Source of the DNA: Blastobasis lacticolella
Lineage: Eukaryota > Arthropoda > Insecta > Lepidoptera > Blastobasidae
NCBI GenBank assembly: GCA_905147135.1
Contig: LR990048.1
Coordinates: 20,816,563-20,880,562 of the forward strand
DNA length: 64,000 nucleotides
Direction of reading: 5' to 3'
Positions 54,001 to 63,000 of this stretch are shown here, piece after piece (position 1 is the stretch's first letter; each line of letters starts with the position of its first letter). The notes beneath the pieces were generated by a model. It saw nothing but the letters and a program-made list of their open reading frames with translations. It did not search any database and was not told the DNA's origin. A program made the position numbers and the translations under genes.

Positions 54001-57000
54001 GCTAGGGACGTCATGTTGGTTTCCAGCTGGGGGAGGCGGTACATCATATTGAAGCTATGGTTACGCGTAAGACACGCGACCAGTTACAGTAGTGGTCGTA
54101 AGAAAATTAACTCAGTTCAGTGAACATAAAATAAACACTATACTCGTAAAATGTTCACACTCCGGGATCGTCGATGGATGTCAGACCAAATATTTCTTTT
54201 TAAAATTGTTAGGGGATAAATCGACTGCCCATAGTGCCCATACATGTTAAATATGGTATCTTTCTCAGTGCCTAGACGCAATGCTAGATTACTTAATTTT
54301 AGACCGTTCGCACTTAAAAGTATCAGAACGAATGTAGGTAGTAATGAAATAGTTTATAGACTGTGCAGGGAATACAGTGCTGACATGCTACACTGTTCTT
54401 TATTACAATATAAAAAATTATTAGTATAATATACTAAATTCGTCTTCTTGCCATTTGCACTAACAATAGGTATCATTATTTAGTTGTTAAGTTCGAGTGG
54501 TGGTAGATTTAGAATTATTTTTTAATTAAGAGCGATCGATTCTATTGTGAACGTAAGTTTGTCTGTTATTGGATTTACATTTAAGTGTTTACGATTTTTC
54601 ATGTAATATTGAATGTAACAAAAAGTGTAAATCTGTTGGCAAATAAATAAATAAACATACGGGTTTTTGTTGTTCACGGACAGCACAACACTGTGCACAG
54701 CTATAAGACGTGGACAGCGGACGCTTCGGGTATTCGGTGACGGACCATGTATACTAAATATAGTGTAGTATCTGTTGCGACTGATGGACGCATTTAGGTG
54801 TGTTGACGGCTTGTAAGATGATATGAATTCAAAATACATCAGATGGCGTACTGGTTAAGGGGTCCGCTTCGTACCCCGAGGGTTCAAACAGCGATTTCTA
54901 ATAACGAAAAATTGCAATCAATATTACAGCGGCATTAATCCCGCAATCTAATTGATTGCCCCTTTTTTTCGTAGCACGCCTCATCCCGCATTAGGATATA
55001 TAAAAAAGTTAGGTTAAGTAATTGAAAACAGTAAATGTCTCAACGCGACGTTTTTCCTATCATTTCTATTCTCTCGTCAGCGCTACATTGCATCGAAACA
55101 AACCTTTAGCAATTCTTTATCGTTTACTGCCGAAATAGAGAAGATGACCGCCACATGAATAGGCATGATGACATTTTCGCCTAGATAACTCACCGCATGT
55201 AATATCCGATCGAAGTCGAACTCCGACAGCCCCGTAGCAGCCAACTGCCTCAGCTTGCTCTTGGCGGACTCCTTCAGGATGACGAGTGGCTCCCTTCGCC
55301 GCCGCGGCGGGCCCAGCAGCCGCGCGCGCCGCGACACCTCGTCCGCCACCGCTGCTTGGAGCGAGGGCAGGTCGTAGCGGCGGGACAGTTGGAACGTCTG
55401 CGGGGGGGAAGATAGCGTAAGTAATGGTGAGTCCCGTGGGGGAGTTTTGGCGGTGGAGAGTGAGTCGGCATGTTCTTGTTTTACATGCTTGTCACCGATT
55501 AGGCGGACCCCGGGCTCCCGCGCGGTGCGCGGGAGTGCAACCGGGATTTAACACCAAGATGATGATTATGATATGACGACCTGAGTGTGAGACGTACATC
55601 TGAAACGCCTTTAAAATCACGTTTTATGTATGGAGACCACCCTTTATTTTTACATAATGACGATTATTATTATTTGTTGTTATAGCGGCCACAATAACAC
55701 ACATTTTGTGTCTAGTAGTTCAAGTGTCTAGCTAATACGGTTGCGAAGATACAGTCACTAAGAGTTTCAGTGTATGGGTAGCCCCATAGTAGGGAATTCT
55801 GATCCTTACGCTAGTTCTTTTTGAGCACATCTGTGGGCCATTTTCTGTTACACGCATTATATTTTTTTATATCACTAAGGTGGCAAGTAAACTTACGGCC
55901 TTCCTGATGATATACAGTCACCGCAGCCTATGGATGTTTGCTAAACCAGGGGTATCACCCACGTAATATAGAGTCAGACCCCGTAAAAACCTTTTCACAT
56001 CTTTCTAGAAGAACTTCATATTGTACTCTCCAGAGAAAACCTCTCTACGGAACTCATAGGATTTTGGCAGATCAGGTAATTACAGTGGAGCCACTGACAT
56101 CTGACCGCAGTGACCCTGCTAATAGGGGAACCTGACCAGATAAGATCTTGGTGTCGGTGTTTTGTCTCACCGTAAGAGCATCGGTTAGTCTTCAACTAAT
56201 GCCCGTGACTCAGAAAAAGCTTTACAGCTAAAACCACACTGAAAAGCGCTACGATCCAGCCCTGAAAGCGCTGAGCTATACCTGCGAGGCGGCCAGTCAT
56301 GGGCCAGGGCGGAGAGGGTCCCCAGCACCTGAGGCTCAAGGCAATAGTTTGGGAATTTATGTTCGGCTTTCTGGAGTGACGGCTTGGTTTAGTCTTTAGG
56401 TTTATTTTTTATAGTGGCAGTTAGATTACATTTTTAAACAGTTTGACTCCAAGATTAGTTCATCAGGGAGTGTGCGAAGCAGTCCAGGGTCTGTGTCAGA
56501 ATGCTTGCGAAATGCTGCGATATCGTTGCGACGCTAAAGAACGATCAAGTTCAAAGTACGAAACGGTCACCCGTTCAGTTCCCGGACTCAGTGTGGTTTG
56601 CTTAATTTTTCGGCATGGTGACGTCACGCACGAATTCACGCCCCTAATGAAATTATTCTTGCAATCGCAACTTTAAAGTCTCATAACTTTTTTGTTTCTT
56701 GAGATATTTCAACATATTTTTTATCGTTTTGTTTCATTTGACTCAAATTTTTATATTCAATTGAAAAAAAAATTTTGGAAACTTCCACATTTCTGGATTG
56801 CAGAGGTCCGCAAGGATCTTACTCATAACCAGATCTGGCGGCACACGGTGAAGTTTTATTCCGGTATCCTTTTATTTCATTTTGTATAGATTTTTAGGAA
56901 TGTATCTGAATATATTCCTTAAAAAATACATTAACAAATATTGCAAAAGTTTCCTTTTTTTCATAAATTATTAAATAAAATCGTTTTCTATCATAAACAT

Positions 57001-60000
57001 TTTTAAATTCTGTTTTTACTACTCTCACACCGAATGTCTCTGAACAAAATTTACAAAATGTATACAAACACATCTGAACACCGGTACGGAAGCACCTTCC
57101 GATAGCCCTTCCACACACCCCGTGTCACGTACCTGATAGATGGTGTGGTTCTGGTGGCAGTTGAGCAGCACGTAGGTGAGGTTGAACTCGGGCTGTCCGG
57201 GCTGGCGGTCGCCGCGCCCGAACAACGCTTCGTCCAGTTTCACAAACTTCTCCAGGTCGCGGAACACGCGGTTGCCGCGAGGCTCCCTGGGAACGTAATA
57301 AAATGTCCTTTATTTCCGAAGCTAGCTCTCTGTCCGCATGGACTACACATCATGTCGCGTGGGAGGGGGTAAAAGTAACCAATGTCATAATCCAGAGCTT
57401 AATTCACACGAGAAATGACACTGGAAACCCTATAATTGGCCCCGTGTTTTATGTACCGTTTTTTTTTTTGGGTTAAATATAAATTATCGTGTCGTGTAAT
57501 ACATGTTGTCTTTCTTTCTTTTTTTCTTTCTGTAATCTAGACACCTACGAAATTTCATCCAAATCCGTTAATCCATGTATGTATGTAAACTCTTTATTGC
57601 AACAACATAGTACATTTCAAAAGGAAACACTTACAAAGCAAAGGCGACCCATTTAGGTGTGAAGAGAACAAGCATATTTTACATGCAAACATAAACTTTC
57701 GCATTTATAATATTAGTGAGGCTAAAACCCGATGGCACTAAACTTTAGGTAACACCTAAGTGAACTTCAAATAATCTTAACAAGAAAACCAACACAAACA
57801 TGATACAAGAACAGAAATAAGAATATAATTTATGTCCATTCTAACAACTTTCTCATTTATAATATTAGTAGGATCCGTCATTACTACAGCAACAAGGAAG
57901 AGGTTTACACGGGTTAAACTTTTCCTGTAAACTCGTTATCACAATGACTTTTGAGAATTTCTTTTTGAATGAAAAAAATTTGAGAAAAAAGAATTTTTGA
58001 GAAGAGAATTTAGTTACATTTTTTTTAAATACGAGGGACGCGAGCGGCATTACTAAATATGTTACATTTCGTAAAACTGTACTGATCGGCCCGAACAGTT
58101 GTTAGTACAAATTCATTTTATTTCAAAGATTAATTTAAATTATTACTGTGCATCTCTTGTCTCCGTCTATTTGTCACATCGATTTATTTATTTAATAAGC
58201 ATACAAAACAAATTACATGCGCTAAACACACTCTTATTAATAAAGTAGGAGTAGATGAGGGATTTGTTTATATCGACATGACATTTCAAAATGATAACAC
58301 TTAGTTGCAGCTTTGGCCACGGAGTCAGATAATTTTGTGGCCCTCTAAAAATGGCATGACCTTCCCGCTAGTTTATCGTAACCACCGCTTGTTCCATGTC
58401 TCAGAGATAGTCCAATCAGTCGCGATAACATTTCGCTGTCACGAAGCGAACACAGCCTTCGTCAATGGTTTACACAACATGCTACTACCGTAACAATGGT
58501 CCAATCTGTCGATCACACTGTGTCTCTTGTGCGATTGTATCATTTAGATACTGATGGATGTCTATTTAAGTTTCGGTGGTAGCGTGAGTAAATAAACCAT
58601 AATATTTACGATAATTTCATGTTAGAAGGGATTTACAAAGAACAGTAAGGAAATGTCTGATATCATATATATTAATATAACATCATCATGATCATCATCA
58701 TCTTCATTAGCCTATACTAGTGCACTGCTGGACATAGGCCTCCCATAACTAGTGCCAATGCTTTCGATCTTGCGGCATCCAGCATCCATCCGCAGCCGCC
58801 CGCACTACGCTTGCCGATCCGCGGTCTCCACTATACTGGTTTTCAAATTAAAGATACCGCATAAAATTCGGACCATCCGTTTGGGAACTATCAATAACAC
58901 AGACACACAAATACACTTCGTATACTCTTATCTACACTAATATTATAAAGAGGAAAGATTTGTACCTATTTTTGTATGTTTGTATGTTTGTAATGAATAG
59001 GCTCAAAAAGTACTGGGCCGATTTAAAAAAATCTTTCACCAATAGAATGCTACATTCTTCCAATTTGACATAGGCTACATTTCATTTTGAAAAAAATTAG
59101 GGATCCTTGGTAAAATTTGAACAATGTAACCGAAGGTGTTGAAAAATGAGTCTTAAAATGTCTTTCGTCAAATGCGCTGCCGAAACTATTAGCGATAGAA
59201 CAAAATAATGTACAACAATATTGAAGAACATCATAATGTCTACAAAAAACTCCGCGGTAGCATATGTCCAACTATTGTAGTTATGTCACAATAAGTGTTC
59301 TTTTATTTTCAAAATTTAATTAAAATGCCACCGCTAAAAACGCTCTTTATTTGTACCTTGGTATTAATTCTTATCAAAATCAATTACTTCATATTCACGA
59401 CTGCTTCAATACCTTTGTATAATTTTTTGAATTATTCAATTCAGACATTCCATTCGAAAGATATCACGAGTTTAAAAATGTGAATATTAGAAAATAGTCG
59501 CGTGTTCGCCGCTCAGCCCGCTCGGCTATCTAGGCAGCATGGGGTACGTACGGGAGCAGTCAATGTCAATATAAATTAATAATAATTTTTAATAAATAAA
59601 AATATTTGTGAAAAAAAGTGTTTTATATCCAAATTTCCAAAAATAAATAATTGTCTACCCCGTGCGAAGCCGGGACGGGCTATCTATACTAATATTATAA
59701 AAAGGAAATGTTTGATTTTTTGTTTGTTTGTTTGTTTGTTTGTTTGTATTGAATAGGCTTCGAAAGTACTGGACCAATTTCAAAAATTCTTTCACCGTTA
59801 GGAAGCTACATTATCCGCGGGTGACATAGGCTATATTATATTTTCTAAAAAATTACGGATCATTAATAAAACTCCAATAATGTAACCCAAGGTGTAAAAA
59901 AATACCCAAAAAATTCCTTACATCGCGTGCGCTGCGAAAACTGTTGATGATAGAACAAAATAATGTACTACGACTTTGCAGAACACATCATTATCTACAA

Positions 60001-63000
60001 AAAGTGTCGCGACAGCATATGTCCAACTATTGTAGTTATGTCACAATAAGTGTTCTTTTATTTTCAAAATTTAATTAAAATGCCGCCGCTAAAACACGCT
60101 CTTTATTTGTACCTTGATATTAATCCTTATCAAAATCAATTATTTCATATTCACGACTGCTTCAATACCTTTATATAACTTTTTGAATTATTCAATTCAG
60201 ACATTCCATACGAAAGATATCACGAGTTTAAAAATGTAAATATTAGAAAAAAGTCGCGTGTTCGCCGCTCAGCCCGCTCGGCTATCTAGGCAGCATGGGG
60301 TACGTACGGGGGAGTCAATGTCAAGAAATACGGCAGTCAGGAGCCGGGTCGCCCCTTCCCTCTAAAATGGTTGAGGAGGCGGTTGGAACTTTTGTGATCG
60401 TAATATGGTGTCCTGTTTGTAACGGGACACTACTCAGTACATACTTAAGTATAATATAATTACTTCATATTATAAAACGAAGTCCCACGCCGTGTCTTAC
60501 TGTCAGTCTGTACGCGATAAACTCAAGAACTACTGAACGGATTTTCATGCGGTATTCACACACAGACTACATAGTGCGGTTTTAGACAACGTGATTCATG
60601 ACGAAGGTTCAGGTGTATAATTTGTTAAGGTTTACTACCCGTGCGAAGCCGGGGCGGGCCGCTAGTTACGTATGAAGTTAAAAAGGCATGCCAATACTCA
60701 ATAGTCAGGTAGGGTTATACCAAATTTAATCTAGAAAACCTGGAAGAAAACTAATACAATTTAGATTTTAGTGTCTTGTGGATTGGGAGTGCGTTGTCTT
60801 ATTAGGGAGTAGGGAGTGCATTGTATGAATTAAGGAGTGGGAAGAAAGTGTGTTATGTAGATTGGAGAATATGGAGCACGTTGTGTGGATCAAGGAGTGG
60901 AGAGTGCTTTGTGTAGATTGGGGAGTGCATTCAGTGGAGTGGGGAGTTTGTTGTGTGGATTGGGGAGTAAGGCACGAGTGAGGCATCCGTCATGTGGATT
61001 GGGAAGTGGGCAGTGCGTCGTATGTGTTAGAGTAACTCGCGGCTGGCGGTCGGTGTGCCAGTGGAGTGGGAAGTTTGCTATGTGGATTGGGGAGTGAGGC
61101 ATGTGTTGTGTGGCTTTGGGAGTGAGGCTTGCGTTGTATAATAATAATAATAAATAATCGTGGACAAATTCACACAGCGCCATCTAGCCCCAAACTAAAC
61201 AAAGCTTGTGCTATGGGTGCTAGCTAACTGGTATACTACTTATAGACTTTTTTAAATACATACTTATTATACATAGAACACCTAGACCCGTAACAGAAAT
61301 TAAAATTCATCATTTAAATCTCTGCTCGGCCGGGAATCGAACCCGGGACCTCTTGCGTGGCTGACTGGCATTATGACCACTGAACCACTCAGGTCGTCGG
61401 TATAGATTGGGACGTGGGTTGGGTGTGTTGGGGACTAGCTCCCAACTCGTGGGTGGCGGTCGGTGTAGCGGCAGTGCTACTCACGTGAGCGGGTCGCAGA
61501 CGAACCGCTGCGCGGCCACCCCCACCGCGAAGTAGGCGGCCAGCACGAGCGCCGCCGCGCCGCCCACCGCGAACATCAACCCCGTGCCGCTGGAACGGAA
61601 CACGTACGTTAGGGACTACACAAGTTTTTTCTCTGTAGTATAGCATGGGGTTCTTTAGAAGGTATGTCTACAGGTATCTGAGACTATCTCTTAAATGAAT
61701 ACTATAATGTTAAGTGCGATCCACATGTTCGCCGAAACTTCCGGCGAAACTTTTGCCGGGACTTTGGTCGACCTCTACATTCTCGCCTATTAGGGATGTG
61801 GTGGGTGTCAATACGCGTCGACATTATATCGATTCATCGGTGTAATATCGTTAATCTGCTTTAAACAGGGTTACAGAGGTGATGGCAGTTGCTCTACTGT
61901 AATTGCTTGATCTACTAATACCGTGGATCATGGTCAAGAGCCCCGAACCTCCTACGGGAAAAAGCGCTAGGAATGTAAATATAAAATCTATAATAATAAT
62001 AAAAAATAGGCGAGCCATGCCAAACATGCACGGGACTACACGAATATAGGCGAATACTCCCTCTTCATTCTCGTGTTCCCGCGGAACTGTCCACATGTGG
62101 AGCGCGCTTTAGGCTATAGCTTTACAAGGCAAGTCGGATCCTAGCTTAGTTGTCAAATGTGAAAACAAACATGTCATTGGCAGTTTAGTTATTGGCGTAG
62201 TTATTAATTTACTGTCATGTATGCTGTTCGATTTCCGAATATTAATAAAATATATAAATAAATCATCATCTTATCGTTTATCCCAGCTTATGGCACCGCA
62301 CTCCTAGTTTTCTGTTTCACTATAAGTGAAGCTCAAAATAATAAATGAAATCAAATATCGAAATAATTTCGTTATCACATTACCATGTCAAGCCTTGATA
62401 GTCACTATGCATACGAATAAATCACTATTTCCACACGCGCATTTTTTCCTCGTGTGTTCCATATCGTGTTTATCAAACATAATTTGGCGTACGGAAGTAC
62501 TCACAAATTAGTTTATTATTGGACGCGCAATGCTTTAATCGATTGCATTCATGTTTTGACTTTAAATTTTAAACAAGAATAATTACCACGCTCGTGTAAT
62601 CATGTGCTAAACAATTCATCCATTGGAACATGGGAAATATTGAACCCATAACAATTTATTGTTTTACGCATTAAACGTTCTGGTTAATTAACAATACGTG
62701 CACTGATTCCTGTTATTTTTCCTATTTATCCTGCTATTTAGTTGCGTAGTAAGTACCTTATGAGAAAGAATGAGTATAAGTGAATACTAGACTTTGTCTT
62801 CGATAAAATTTCGCAGGACAAAGTACCGTCTCACTCTCTAGCTAGAACTCTGTCTATAGGTATTTTTGGCTCATAGAAAATCGGCATTTGCGATACCCGG
62901 GTATTGCCGGAAGAGTGGTGGTGATCACCGGATAAATGGTGGTGATCAGTCACAACAAGGTGTCGTTGCCGCACACGCCGCCCAGCAGCCCCCGCCCAGC

